A stretch of 64,000 bases of DNA from an uncultured Flavobacteriaceae bacterium (GCA_947488435.1 CANKZG010000001.1:496001-560000); one strand, 5' to 3'. Positions 1-8,994 are shown, numbered from the stretch's first letter. Notes: generated from the letters alone by a model not told the origin. Translations and numbers: made by a program.

Positions 1-2
1 GA

Positions 3-389
3 ACACTAAAAATCATTGCGGTCCCTGGGCATACTCCAGATGCGTTAGCATTATGGGATGAAGAAAATGGTTTGTTATGGACCGGCGACACCTTTTATGA
101 GGCTCCAATTTGGTTGTTCGATCCAGAAACTAATCTTCAGACCTATCAAAATAGTATTCGCATTCTTGCGCAACTAACACCCAATTTAAACAAGGTATTT
201 CCAGCGCATAATACCCCTATAGCAGCACCTGAACGTCTGGAAGATTTAGTAGTTGCTTTTAATGCAATTTTGGACGGGAGTAAACAAGCTGAAACGTCTA
301 ATGACATTAATGCTAAAATCTCCGTTTTTAAATTTCCGCACTTTTCTTTTATGATTCGAAAAGAACTATTATCACAATCTAAACCATAG
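3..389 (+). CDS. MBL-fold metallohydrolase, C-terminal part (5' truncated by window)
   Basis: The frame is open from base 3 with no start in the window, so the gene begins upstream; it ends at TAG 387-389. The visible 128 codons carry late metallo-beta-lactamase motifs: PGHTPD near the start (a metal-binding His), then WTGDTFYE with the metal-bridging Asp, then FPAHNTP with the last metal-binding His. The family hydrolyses varied thioesters, phosphodiesters or lactones with two zinc ions. The N-terminal HxHxDH is outside the window and the substrate cannot be told. A TTG at 72 is internal and not a likely start. Confidence 0.75.
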   Translation, partial: TLKIIAVPGHTPDALALWDEENGLLWTGDTFYEAPIWLFDPETNLQTYQNSIRILAQLTPNLNKVFPAHNTPIAAPERLEDLVVAFNAILDGSKQAETSNDINAKISVFKFPHFSFMIRKELLSQSKP

Positions 390-460
390 TTCTCTACTAG
401 ACGTATGGTTTTAAGACGCTACGTTAAAATTCGTATCTTTTTACAAAATCCAAGCATCTT

Positions 461-2200
461 ATGAAAACTATAAAATTAGGCCTCCTTATATTTTTAGCAT
501 TATGTGCAGGGTGTACTCAGAAAAAAGACAATTCCAATGCAGTTTCGATCAACGTATCATTTACCGCGCAAGCTAATATGGACGAGTTAGATGGACGTCT
601 TTTTCTAATGTTGTCTACCAATGACGATGATGAACCTCGATTTCAGATTAATGATGGACCTCAAGGACAATTAATCTTTGGAATGAATGTAGATAAGATG
701 GCTCCAGGTCAGAAAATCACGTTTACCGAAAAAATATTTGGTTATCCTTATGCTTCATTAGCAGATGTTCCCGCTGGCGAATACTATGCGCAAGCTTTGT
801 TGCATACTTATGAAACTTTTAACCTATCCACTGGACATACCGTAAAACTTCCTATGGATAATGGTGAAGGGCAACAATGGAACCGTTCTCCAGGTAATTT
901 ATATAGCAAACCTTTTAAAATTACGGTTACTGAAAATGGGATTCCAGAATTCACTATTGAAATGGATCAAAAAATTCAGCCAATTCCGGAAGCAGCCGAT
1001 ACGGAATGGATTAAGCATATTAAATTAAAATCCGAGAAATTATCGGCCTTTTATGGAAAAGATACTTATTTGGGAGCTCACGTACTTTTGCCAAAAGGTT
1101 ATGAAAATCATCCCGAAGCGAAATACCCGCTCATGATTTTTCATGGCCATTTCCCGAAAGATTTTGGTGGATTTAGAACCACACCACCTGATCCAAAATT
1201 AGAACCTGAATTTTCACAGCGTTTTCAAGTGGATGGATATAATATTTTTCAGCAACAAGAGGCGTACGACTTCTATAAGCGATGGAATGATCCTGAATTT
1301 CCCCGTTTTTTAATTGTCGAAATTCAACATCCAACTCCTTATTATGATGACTCTTATGCTGTAAATTCTGCAAGCCAGGGTCCTTATGGAGATGCAATAA
1401 CTTATGAGCTCATACCACATATCGAAGAAAAATTTAGAGGTATGGGTGAAGGTTGGTCTCGTTTTCTTTATGGCGGATCTACCGGAGGATGGGAAGCACT
1501 AGCGGTTCAAGTTAAATACCCGGATGCTTATAATGGATGCTTTGCTGCATGTCCAGATCCTATCGATTTTAGAGCCTTTTGTCTAACCAATATTTACGAA
1601 GATAAAAACGCGTATTACTATGATACTACACATAAAAAAACCGAAGTTCCTTCACATAGAGATTATCTGGGTCAGGTGCAAAGTACACTTCGCGAAGGAA
1701 ATCACTTAGAATTAGTGCTTGGTGATAAATCTCGCTCAGGGCAGCAGTGGGATATTTGGGAAGCAACATTCTCTCCACAAAATACCGATGGATATCCTCA
1801 AAGAATTTGGGATAAAATGACTGGTGAAATTAATCCCGAAGTTGCTGATTATTGGCAGGAAAATTACGATTTAAGATATATCCTAGAAAGGGATTGGAGT
1901 AAGCTGGGAGATAAGCTAAAAGGAAAAATTCATATTTATTGTGGAGACATGGACAACTATTATCTCAATAATGCCGTATATCTTATGGAAGACTTTCTAG
2001 AAAACACAACCAACCCCTATTACGATGGCGAAGTAACATATGGCGATCGGGCAGAACACTGCTGGAACGGTGACCCTGAACAACCCAATCATGTCTCGCG
2101 CTTACGGTACAACAGTATGTATGTGCCCAAAATTATGCAACGTATAGCGGAAAGTGCTCCTCCTGGAGCAGATCTTACCAGTTGGCGGTATAAATTCTAG
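461..2200 (+). CDS. Putative esterase lipoprotein, alpha/beta-hydrolase (esterase D-like)
   Basis: 579 aa. A hydrophobic leader ends in a Cys at residue 18 (LCAGC), as in a lipoprotein exported by Sec and lipidated, though the -3 residue is not ideal. An N-terminal beta-rich region (about 25-170) precedes an alpha/beta-hydrolase domain with a long approach region containing YPLMIFHGHFP. The nucleophile is the Ser in YGGSTGGWEA, about residue 340. This matches the putative esterase family (enterochelin esterase/esterase D relatives). A candidate acid and the final His (AEHCWNG) follow. It probably cleaves an ester of an extracellular or periplasmic substrate. The substrate is unknown and the gene appears to stand alone. 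Confidence 0.7.
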   Translation: MKTIKLGLLIFLALCAGCTQKKDNSNAVSINVSFTAQANMDELDGRLFLMLSTNDDDEPRFQINDGPQGQLIFGMNVDKMAPGQKITFTEKIFGYPYASLADVPAGEYYAQALLHTYETFNLSTGHTVKLPMDNGEGQQWNRSPGNLYSKPFKITVTENGIPEFTIEMDQKIQPIPEAADTEWIKHIKLKSEKLSAFYGKDTYLGAHVLLPKGYENHPEAKYPLMIFHGHFPKDFGGFRTTPPDPKLEPEFSQRFQVDGYNIFQQQEAYDFYKRWNDPEFPRFLIVEIQHPTPYYDDSYAVNSASQGPYGDAITYELIPHIEEKFRGMGEGWSRFLYGGSTGGWEALAVQVKYPDAYNGCFAACPDPIDFRAFCLTNIYEDKNAYYYDTTHKKTEVPSHRDYLGQVQSTLREGNHLELVLGDKSRSGQQWDIWEATFSPQNTDGYPQRIWDKMTGEINPEVADYWQENYDLRYILERDWSKLGDKLKGKIHIYCGDMDNYYLNNAVYLMEDFLENTTNPYYDGEVTYGDRAEHCWNGDPEQPNHVSRLRYNSMYVPKIMQRIAESAPPGADLTSWRYKF

Positions 2201-2247
2201 AATGCATGGTAATAGGGGTATTGTTTAATTTTTAAAAAATATCCATT

Positions 2248-3036
2248 ATGAAAAATGTAATCATCATTCTTGTTCTATTTACGCAACTTGCTTTTAGTCA
2301 AAATATAAAGCATCACAATCCCGATCAGGATTTTAAAATTGGCGAAACTTATTATCTCTATGGCGATAAAATAAAGTTCAGAACTACTCCAGATGTTCAT
2401 GCACAACACAGTAAGATTCTACCTATCGGGACCCCATTAAGGGTACTTAAAAAAACAGAAGTAACCTTACCGTATTATGGAATTACATCTCATTTTTACA
2501 AGGTGGCTTATTACGATTTAGAAGGTTATATTTTAGGAGCCTTTCTTTCTTTAGAAAAGCAGCAAACAGACGCGGGGGATTTTTATTTTGCCTATAAAAA
2601 ATCAGGAGACACCTATATTTTAAGTACGCGTTTGGTAAATAAAAAGCACGAAGTTTTGCAAAAAGATGTACGTTTAGATACCCCCAGTATTTCGTTAACC
2701 TTAAGTAATAATTTAGGCTTACAAAACATCGATCAAATTGTGCATATAAATTATTTAACCGAAGCATGTGATGCTAACAGAGGTGGACAATATTTGTTTT
2801 TACAAAAAAATACGCTTTACCATGCGCTAGCCTTTACCAAAGTTGCTGATGGAGGGGATTATTGGTTGCAGGAGGAAATTATTTTTCCCAATGATCCTCG
2901 TGGTATAGCAGGAAAATTGCTTTATCAAAAAGAGATGGGAACGTATAAAGACCAAGATTCTAATTGGTGGGAAGTGACTAAAGTAAGTCGGGAGTTAGAA
3001 TGGAAAAGTGGCGAAATTTTCCCAAAACTAAATTAG
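2248..3036 (+). CDS. Secreted SH3-like domain protein
   Basis: 262 aa. It begins with a short signal peptide ending SQ at about residue 18 (LVLFTQLAFSQ). Residues about 30-100 look like a bacterial SH3 (SH3b) domain: a YYLYGDKIKFRTTPD segment, a following KILPIGTPLRVLKK strand and GYILGAFLS. The remainder is beta-rich and not recognised. Such domains usually bind peptidoglycan or peptides in the periplasm. A strong hairpin follows the stop, so the transcription unit ends here. The specific role is not known. Confidence 0.6.
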   Translation: MKNVIIILVLFTQLAFSQNIKHHNPDQDFKIGETYYLYGDKIKFRTTPDVHAQHSKILPIGTPLRVLKKTEVTLPYYGITSHFYKVAYYDLEGYILGAFLSLEKQQTDAGDFYFAYKKSGDTYILSTRLVNKKHEVLQKDVRLDTPSISLTLSNNLGLQNIDQIVHINYLTEACDANRGGQYLFLQKNTLYHALAFTKVADGGDYWLQEEIIFPNDPRGIAGKLLYQKEMGTYKDQDSNWWEVTKVSRELEWKSGEIFPKLN

Positions 3037-3037
3037 A

Positions 3038-3087
3038 GTTTCTAAGAAAACTCCAGTAAGAATACTTATTGGAGTTTTCTTAGAAAC
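3038..3087 (+). terminator. Long near-perfect hairpin, intrinsic terminator
   Basis: Two 23-base arms at 3038-3060 and 3065-3087 pair along their whole length with a single G:T pair and a 4-base loop. It sits immediately after the SH3 protein gene. No T-run follows on the plus strand, so it may act as a terminator or as a 3' mRNA-stabilising stem. Confidence 0.7.
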
Positions 3088-3136
3088 CTACTTGCGTATA
3101 GAATATTTTAGTAACTTGAGGCATATTCCTTAAGAA

Positions 3137-3526
3137 ATGAAAATTAGTTCACTTTGTTTACTTCTGTTATTTTTTTCTGGAGCAACAATGCTAGCGCAAA
3201 AAACACCTTCCGCAATTGATAGCTTGCTTTTTGGTCAGCAAGCCGTCGTTAAAATTCCTAAAAGCCAACACATTTATGTTTTACCCGGTGGAACAGCTAG
3301 AGTACAGGACTCACTTCGACTTCAAAACTTAAACCCAGATCCACTATCATTTCGAGCTTTTGATCTATTAATTTCTGATGATTTTACGGAATCTGGAGCG
3401 CAAGATACTTCCCATAAAATGCCTGTCTATGATTTCAATGGAAAATTTGTGATGCCTATTCAAACCATAGATAGCACAAAAACATATAGCCTACGTATTT
3501 ACGGTTCTAAAAAAGATTTTCAGTAA
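3137..3526 (+). CDS. Hypothetical secreted protein, 129 aa
   Basis: A signal peptide (MKISSLCLLLLFFSGATMLAQ) is followed by about 108 residues with no family I recognise. The mature part is predicted beta-rich, ends in SLRIYGSKKDFQ and contains repeated hydrophobic-Asp/Ser segments that suggest a small beta-sandwich. It is separated by 2 bases from the RDD-family gene, so the two are probably co-transcribed. Confidence 0.5.
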   Translation: MKISSLCLLLLFFSGATMLAQKTPSAIDSLLFGQQAVVKIPKSQHIYVLPGGTARVQDSLRLQNLNPDPLSFRAFDLLISDDFTESGAQDTSHKMPVYDFNGKFVMPIQTIDSTKTYSLRIYGSKKDFQ

Positions 3527-3528
3527 CT

Positions 3529-3930
3529 ATGGAATACACTTATGCCATGTTACCTGATCGTGTAAAAGCCGCTGTGGTGGATAGCGTTATCTTAATTGCT
3601 GGAATGTATGCCACAAGTGAGGTTCTGGCACTATTTGATGAAGTTCCCAACGGAGTAAGAATTATTGCCTATGTGCTTCTCTTTGTTGTTTATGACCCTC
3701 TTTTTACAAGTGCCTTTGGCGCTACCATAGGACATTCTTTTAGCAATATAATGGTTAAAAAGGAAAGTAATCCTCACCAAAATATCAACTTTTTTTCCGC
3801 ATTATTGCGATTTATTTTGAAATTGCTTCTAGGGTGGTTATCGTTATTAACCGTTACTTCTCATACAAAAAAAAGAGCGCTTCATGATTTTGTTGGAGGA
3901 TCCATAGTTCTTAAACAGGCGAAACCATAA
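3529..3930 (+). CDS. RDD-family membrane protein
   Basis: 133 aa. RDD-type features are visible: an early PDRVKAAVVDSVIL segment (Arg/Asp at the start of the first membrane helix), a second helix (IIAYVLLFVVYDPLFTS), the IGHSFSNIMV loop and a third helix near residues 90-110. The C-terminus KRALHDFVGGSIV is typical of the family's end (xxRAxHDxxAGTxVV). RDD proteins are small inner-membrane proteins of mostly unknown function; some take part in Na+ (Li+)/H+ exchange. It lies 2 bases after the secreted protein gene and is probably co-transcribed with it. Confidence 0.7.
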   Translation: MEYTYAMLPDRVKAAVVDSVILIAGMYATSEVLALFDEVPNGVRIIAYVLLFVVYDPLFTSAFGATIGHSFSNIMVKKESNPHQNINFFSALLRFILKLLLGWLSLLTVTSHTKKRALHDFVGGSIVLKQAKP

Positions 3931-3994
3931 GAATCATTTCGGTATTCCATTAACCTATTATTTTAATTTATTTTTACCCAAAAAATAAGATTTT

Positions 3995-4507
3995 ATGGTT
4001 ATTCAAATTGGAACAACAACCCTCAAAACAAAATATGGCGTGTATCAAGAAAAGCTATTTTACGATGGACAAAAAGAAGCCATTGCCTTGGTGATGGGTG
4101 ACGTTACTGGAGAAGATGATGTTCTTTGCAGGGTACATTCCTCTTGTTTATTTGCACATGCCTTTAATAGTATTGAGTGTGATTGTCGCGAACAAATGGC
4201 CGTTTCGCAACAGCTTATCCAAAAAGAAGGAAAAGGGATTATTATTTGGCTAGATCAAGAAGGAAAAGGTAACGGACATTTCGCTTTGCTACATAGTATT
4301 GCCCATAAACGTAAGGGTATTCCACAAGCGGAAGCTTATGAAGCGGTAGGCTTTAAAAAAGACGCCAGAGACTTTAGAAGTGCAGCAGAAATTTTAAAAG
4401 AACTAAAGGTTCATTCAATACAGATGATAACTAATAATGTTAATAAAGTAGAGACGCTTACGCAACATGGGATTTTGGTGAGTGGAACTGTTCCAACCAC
4501 TTTATAA
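3995..4507 (+). CDS. Stand-alone GTP cyclohydrolase II-like protein with substituted catalytic Tyr
   Basis: 170 aa, all one RibA-type domain. The zinc ligands of E. coli RibA (Cys54, Cys65, Cys67) align with Cys51, Cys62 and Cys64. Asp126 and Arg128 align with Asp123 and Arg125 (KDARDF), and the ITNN...KVE segment is present. E. coli Tyr105 aligns without gaps to Ile102, and the preceding RQEGRNIGL becomes DQEGKGNGH. The C-terminus is about 25 residues shorter than RibA. Canonical GCH II opens GTP to the first riboflavin intermediate. Homologues with this Tyr replaced are known to release a formylated product, so the reaction here may differ. No riboflavin gene is adjacent. Confidence 0.75.
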   Translation: MVIQIGTTTLKTKYGVYQEKLFYDGQKEAIALVMGDVTGEDDVLCRVHSSCLFAHAFNSIECDCREQMAVSQQLIQKEGKGIIIWLDQEGKGNGHFALLHSIAHKRKGIPQAEAYEAVGFKKDARDFRSAAEILKELKVHSIQMITNNVNKVETLTQHGILVSGTVPTTL

Positions 4508-4651
4508 TCACATTCCTAATTATCTAAATATGTCATATTTGTTGTATGCATTAGAATTAAGGTACTCTTGGAATCCAATATTAATAAACGTAAACAAGAA
4601 GATTCCCTAAGAAACAAGAATTCATTATTTTTAGTTTTTAGAACAACCATA

Positions 4652-5275
4652 ATGACCAAACAAACTTTTTTTTTACTTCCGCTAATCGGTGCTTTCCTTT
4701 TTGCAATTGCCACCCTTTTGGGGGGATTACAATTTCCTGATTACAGTCATATTTCGCAATATATAAGCGAAAGTTATGCAACAGGAACTCCGTATGGTAA
4801 CTACCTTCGCTATTTAGGGTTTATTCCTAGTGGTATTCTAATCGCCATTTTTGCTTTTGGAGTTCCTCGATTTTTACCAAAATCAAAACGCGGTTATATC
4901 GGTTTTTTTGGCGTTGCCATATTTTACGGAATTGCAACCGTTCTTGTAAGCATTTTTCCTTGTGATGCCGGTTGTAATAATGCGTTTGTTAATCCGAGTA
5001 TTGCTCAGTTAATTCATAATTTACTAGCGTTACTTACGTATTTGATAACTCCTTTTTGTTTGATTTTAATTGGTACAAAAGCACATCATTGGCCCAAGGG
5101 CGTAACCTATGCTGTTGTCACTTTATTTAGCGGTATTTTAAGCTCGGGGTTCGTGATTTTACTCTTTAGTGACCCTTTCGGTTCTTTTATTGGTTTGTTC
5201 CAAAGAGCTATTGAAGCGATGCTACTTTTCTGGCTAATGTATACTGCCTTTTACCTAAAAAAAATATCCTTATGA
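4652..5275 (+). CDS. DUF998-type integral membrane protein
   Basis: 207 aa from ATG 4652 (MTKQTFFLLPLIGAF); an in-frame TTG at 4568 would add 28 polar residues before the first helix and is less likely. There are about six hydrophobic segments, with the first-helix-to-loop pattern PDYSHISQYISE and the central FPCDAGC segment typical of DUF998 proteins. The function is unknown. Its stop overlaps the start of the creatininase gene (ATGA), so translation is coupled. Confidence 0.6.
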   Translation: MTKQTFFLLPLIGAFLFAIATLLGGLQFPDYSHISQYISESYATGTPYGNYLRYLGFIPSGILIAIFAFGVPRFLPKSKRGYIGFFGVAIFYGIATVLVSIFPCDAGCNNAFVNPSIAQLIHNLLALLTYLITPFCLILIGTKAHHWPKGVTYAVVTLFSGILSSGFVILLFSDPFGSFIGLFQRAIEAMLLFWLMYTAFYLKKISL

Positions 5276-6036
5276 TACGCCCTTATGTTTTAGCAGAAAC
5301 CAATTGGAAGCATTTAAAAGACGCTGAGATTGAACTTGCCGTTCTCCCATGGGGAGCTACAGAAGCGCACAACTACCATTTACCGTATGCTACCGACAAT
5401 ATTGAAGCAGATGCTATCGCCATTGAAGCTGCCCGAATAGCATGGGAAGCTGGAACTAAATTGATTATACTCCCAACACTTCCTTTTGGAGTAAATACAG
5501 GGCAGTCTGATATTTTTTTAGACATGAATCTTAACCCCAGTACGCAACAAGCAATTTTGAGAGATCTTATCACAGTTTTGGATAGACAGGGAGTTAAAAA
5601 ACTATTAATCTTTAACAGCCACGGGGGAAACGATTTTAAAACCATGGTTCGTGAATTAGGCTTACAATTTCCTTCTATGTTTTTAGCTGTATCCAATTGG
5701 TTTCGGGCGTTGGATCGAAATCTTTATGTTGAAGAAGGCGGAGATCATGCAGATGAAGTAGAAACAAGTCTTCTCCTGCATTTACGCCCCGATTTGGTAT
5801 TACCTCTTACAGAAGCAGGAGATGGAAAAGAACGAAAAAATAAAATTAAAGCTTTTTCTGAAGGTTGGGTCTGGTCCGAAAGAAAATGGTCTCAGATTTC
5901 TGCGGATACTGGAACTGGAAACCCGAAAAAAGCTACTGCCGAAAAAGGAAAACGGTATTTCGAGGCCGTAACGCAAAAATTTGGACAGCTTTTTATTGAT
6001 ATCGCAAAGGCAGATGTAAATAATCTTTATGAATAA
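5272..6036 (+). CDS. Creatininase-family amidohydrolase
   Basis: 254 aa. The family's metal motifs are all present: PWGATEAHNYHLPYATDN (Glu, His, Asp), FNSHGGND, and GDHADEVETS (His, Glu). Members hydrolyse cyclic amides or amines such as creatinine, or the mycofactocin/riboflavin-pathway formamide (ArfB type), with two metal ions in the cytoplasm. It overlaps the preceding DUF998 gene by 4 bases and the next gene by 8. The ArfB family removes formate from the formylated pyrimidine made by non-canonical GTP cyclohydrolases; one such gene lies 0.8 kb upstream, so a link is possible but unproven. Confidence 0.8.
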   Translation: MIRPYVLAETNWKHLKDAEIELAVLPWGATEAHNYHLPYATDNIEADAIAIEAARIAWEAGTKLIILPTLPFGVNTGQSDIFLDMNLNPSTQQAILRDLITVLDRQGVKKLLIFNSHGGNDFKTMVRELGLQFPSMFLAVSNWFRALDRNLYVEEGGDHADEVETSLLLHLRPDLVLPLTEAGDGKERKNKIKAFSEGWVWSERKWSQISADTGTGNPKKATAEKGKRYFEAVTQKFGQLFIDIAKADVNNLYE

Positions 6037-6463
6037 CCTTTTGGAAATGGAAAAACATTGGAACTTAACCGATGATGCATTCGAAAAACAATTTGAATCA
6101 GCGGTCCTAGATCCGCTATGGTTTACGCATGAGGCACATCTTCGTTTGGCATGGATTCATATTCAAAAATGTGGCATTACAAAAGCACGTAAAACAATTG
6201 CCAAGCAAATTCACCAGTATACTATAAAACTTGGCGCTTCTGATAAATTTCATGCAACCCTAACAGCAGCAGCAGTTAATACCGTATATCATTTTATATT
6301 GAAAGATTCGGAAGCAAGTTTTAAAGATTTAATCGCTACTTATCCTCGACTTAAATACGATTTTAAAACCCTTTTGCACTGTCATTATACATCAGAAATT
6401 CTTTTTTCCGAACAGGCAAAGCACAAAGTATTAGCTCCAGACTTATTGCCCTATGATAGTTAA
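6029..6463 (+). CDS. Conserved hypothetical protein, 144 aa
   Basis: Start ATG 6029 overlaps the creatininase stop by 8 bases; an alternative ATG lies 18 bases in. The protein is soluble and predicted mostly helical, with a His-rich N-terminal motif (WFTHEAHLRLAW) and a second His pair (LLHCHYTSE). The THEAHL motif suggests a metal site, but I do not recognise the family. Translational coupling ties it to the creatininase. Its stop overlaps the stop of the oppositely oriented SulP gene. Confidence 0.6.
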   Translation: MNNLLEMEKHWNLTDDAFEKQFESAVLDPLWFTHEAHLRLAWIHIQKCGITKARKTIAKQIHQYTIKLGASDKFHATLTAAAVNTVYHFILKDSEASFKDLIATYPRLKYDFKTLLHCHYTSEILFSEQAKHKVLAPDLLPYDS

Positions 6464-8037
6464 AATTTATCTGCAACTACCTTATAGCTCGGGTCTTCCA
6501 TTACATTAACTTCTATAATCGCTTCGGCATTTTGTAGTAAACGTCTGGAATCTTTACTCAAATGTTTGAGGTGTACTTTTTTGCCAACTTTACAATAGCG
6601 TTCTGTAATTTTATTTAGCGCCTCAATACCCGACATATCGGCAACTCGACTTTCTGCAAAATCTATAACCACCTCTTCGGGATCATTCTGAACATCAAAT
6701 TTTTCTGCAAATGCAGTGGTGGATCCGAAAAACAACGGTCCATAAATTTCATAATGCTTTACACCGTTTTCATCAATCCGTTTTCGCGCTCGAATGCGTT
6801 TTGCATTTTCCCAAGAGTATGCTAGTGCCGATATAATCACCCCTAACAATACCGCGACTGCAAGGTTATGGGTAATCGCGGTAATCAAGGTTACCAGAAT
6901 CATCACAATTACATCCGATGTTGGCATTTTCCGAAAAGTTTTAAAACTTGCCCATTCAAAAGTTCCAATGGCAACCATAAACATTAAACCAACTAATGCA
7001 GCCATTGGTAATTGTTCGATTAGGCTAGACCCAAACATGATAAATACCAATAGCATTACAGCGGCCGTAATACCCGATAAGCGTGCTCTTGCTCCCGAAG
7101 AAGTATTTATTAAACTCTGTCCAATCATAGCACAACCGCCCATTCCAGATAAAAATCCAGATAGAATATTTGCAGTTCCTTGTGCCACACATTCTTTATT
7201 TCCGCTTCCTCTGGTTTCGGTAATTTCGTCAATAATATTTAAAGTTAGTAAACTCTCAATGAGACCCACTCCTGCTACAATTCCTGCATAGGGAAGAATA
7301 ATCCACAAGCTCTCTGCGGTATATGGAATCTGCGGAATGGAAATGGGCGGGAAACCTCCTTTAATCGATTCTCCTTCCGCCATAGTATCAGCTACGGTAA
7401 GTGTGTCTATACCAAACCCAATTACGATTGCAGAAACAACTACAATAGCCAATAGGGAAGAAGGTACAGCCTTAGTTAATTTAGGAACCCCCCAAATAAT
7501 TAACATCGTCAATAAGGTAAGTCCCAGCATCATGTAGAAGGAACTTCCACTCAATAGCTGATCGGTTCCTTTTTCGTAAAAATTAGGAAACTGAGCCATG
7601 AAAATAATGATCGCCAATCCGTTTACAAAGCCAAACATTACAGGATGTGGAACTAAGCGAATGAACTTACCTAAGCGTAAAACTCCAGCCAAAATTTGCA
7701 ATAATCCTGCAATAATTACGGTGGCAAATACATAGTTGAGAATTGTTTCCGGTTCAATACCTGGGAAATTACGTTTCAATTCTAGAATTAAGCCTACAAA
7801 AATAACAGCTACTGCACCTGTTGCACCAGAAATCATTCCGGGTCTACCACCTAAAATTGCTGTAACTAAAGCTAATACAAAAGCGGCATATAAACCGGTA
7901 AGTGGTGAAAAACCAGGAATTAGTGCAAAAGCAATCGCTTCAGGAACTAAAGCTAAAGCAACCGTAAGCCCTGAGAGTACTTCTGTTTTATAATTTACTT
8001 TCTGAGAAAAATCGAATAGATTTAGATACTTCTTCAC
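6460..8037 (-). CDS. SulP-family anion transporter with STAS domain
   Basis: 525 aa. Residues about 15-400 form a SulP membrane core: SGLTVALALVPEAIAFALI at the start, FLSGMGGCAMIGQSLIN mid-protein, and 10-12 hydrophobic segments. A C-terminal STAS domain (about 425-520) contains VADMSGIEAL. SulP proteins carry sulfate, bicarbonate or other anions across the inner membrane. No sulfate-assimilation or carbonic-anhydrase gene adjoins it, so the substrate is open. Its 3' end overlaps the convergent 144-aa gene by 4 bases. A TAnnTTTG box lies 21 bases upstream of the start. Confidence 0.9.
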   Translation of the reverse strand: MKKYLNLFDFSQKVNYKTEVLSGLTVALALVPEAIAFALIPGFSPLTGLYAAFVLALVTAILGGRPGMISGATGAVAVIFVGLILELKRNFPGIEPETILNYVFATVIIAGLLQILAGVLRLGKFIRLVPHPVMFGFVNGLAIIIFMAQFPNFYEKGTDQLLSGSSFYMMLGLTLLTMLIIWGVPKLTKAVPSSLLAIVVVSAIVIGFGIDTLTVADTMAEGESIKGGFPPISIPQIPYTAESLWIILPYAGIVAGVGLIESLLTLNIIDEITETRGSGNKECVAQGTANILSGFLSGMGGCAMIGQSLINTSSGARARLSGITAAVMLLVFIMFGSSLIEQLPMAALVGLMFMVAIGTFEWASFKTFRKMPTSDVIVMILVTLITAITHNLAVAVLLGVIISALAYSWENAKRIRARKRIDENGVKHYEIYGPLFFGSTTAFAEKFDVQNDPEEVVIDFAESRVADMSGIEALNKITERYCKVGKKVHLKHLSKDSRRLLQNAEAIIEVNVMEDPSYKVVADKF

Positions 8038-8057
8038 GTCTTATGATTATAAGGGCG

Positions 8058-8065
8058 CAAAAATA
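8058..8065 (-). promoter_or_regulatory. TAnnTTTG -7 box upstream of SulP gene
   Basis: The minus strand reads TATTTTTG here, matching the Bacteroidota -7 consensus, 21 bases before the SulP start. No clear -33 TTG is seen. Confidence 0.35.
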
Positions 8066-8172
8066 CTACTTTTCGCTCTTTAAGTACCTATTAGTTTGAT
8101 TATTAAACATTTCTTCATTTCCCCATGGAAATTCAGGCACCTCCATAATAAAATGAACGTAATAACCAACAT

Positions 8173-8967
8173 TTAATAAATTCCTGCAGTACTACCTCCT
8201 TCTACTTTAATCGTAGCTCCATTCGTTGCAGATGCTAACGGACTTGCATAATACGTAATGGTATTAGCGACCTCATCTACACTTGCAAATCGTTGTAACA
8301 AAGAGCTAGTGCGTACCTGCGTAAAAAATTCTTCTTCAATTGCAGCAGCTGTTTTATTCTGTTTTTCTGCTGCTTCAGCTAAAAATCGTTCTGCACCTTC
8401 AGAACGGGTAGACCCTGGAAGAACCGTATTTACCGTTACCGAACTTCCTTTTGTGAGTTGTGCTAAACCTCGCGCTATAGAAAGCAATGCTGTTTTGGTC
8501 ATACTATAGGCAATCATATCTGTAGGAACCAGCACTGCACATTCACTGGAAACAAAAAGAATACGTCCCCAGTTTTTAGCCAACATTGGTTTCAAAAGTT
8601 GTTTTGATAGTCGAACGCCACTCATTACATTTACTTCAAACTGGGCATACCAATCCTCATCGTGGGTATCAAAAAAGGATTTCGATTCATAAATCCCAAC
8701 ATTGTTAACTAAAATATCTACAAGAGGAAGGTTTTTTATTAGTTGTTCTACTTGTTCAGCATCAGAAAAGTCTGCCTCAAATCCTTTTACTTTTGCTTCC
8801 GGGAATTCTTTCAATAGCTGTGATACTGAAAGCTGCACACTTTTCGAGGTTCTTCCATTAATGTATACTTCAACACCCTCAGCCAAAAAACTCCTAGCTA
8901 CAGCATATCCGATACCACTAGTTGATCCTGAAATAAATGCCGTTTTTCCCTTAAGCTCTAAATCCAT
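8173..8967 (-). CDS. Short-chain dehydrogenase/reductase (SDR)
   Basis: 264 aa classical SDR. The glycine-rich cofactor motif is GSTSGIG (about 14-20). NNVG follows the fourth strand, and the catalytic Ser about 141, Tyr154 and Lys158 (YSMTK) are intact. It oxidises or reduces an alcohol/ketone with NAD(P). It is the last gene of a minus-strand set behind an SGLT-type symporter and a PhyH dioxygenase, 27 bases after the symporter. It therefore probably oxidises an intermediate of the imported substrate. Which substrate is unknown. Confidence 0.85.
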   Translation of the reverse strand: MDLELKGKTAFISGSTSGIGYAVARSFLAEGVEVYINGRTSKSVQLSVSQLLKEFPEAKVKGFEADFSDAEQVEQLIKNLPLVDILVNNVGIYESKSFFDTHDEDWYAQFEVNVMSGVRLSKQLLKPMLAKNWGRILFVSSECAVLVPTDMIAYSMTKTALLSIARGLAQLTKGSSVTVNTVLPGSTRSEGAERFLAEAAEKQNKTAAAIEEEFFTQVRTSSLLQRFASVDEVANTITYYASPLASATNGATIKVEGGSTAGIY

Positions 8968-8994
8968 CTTCCTATTTTATGTACAATTACCATT

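Noticed and set aside
6794-7291. 165-codon plus-strand frame inside the SulP gene
   Set aside because: Shadow of the SulP coding strand; Pro/Ala/Ile-rich with no domain.
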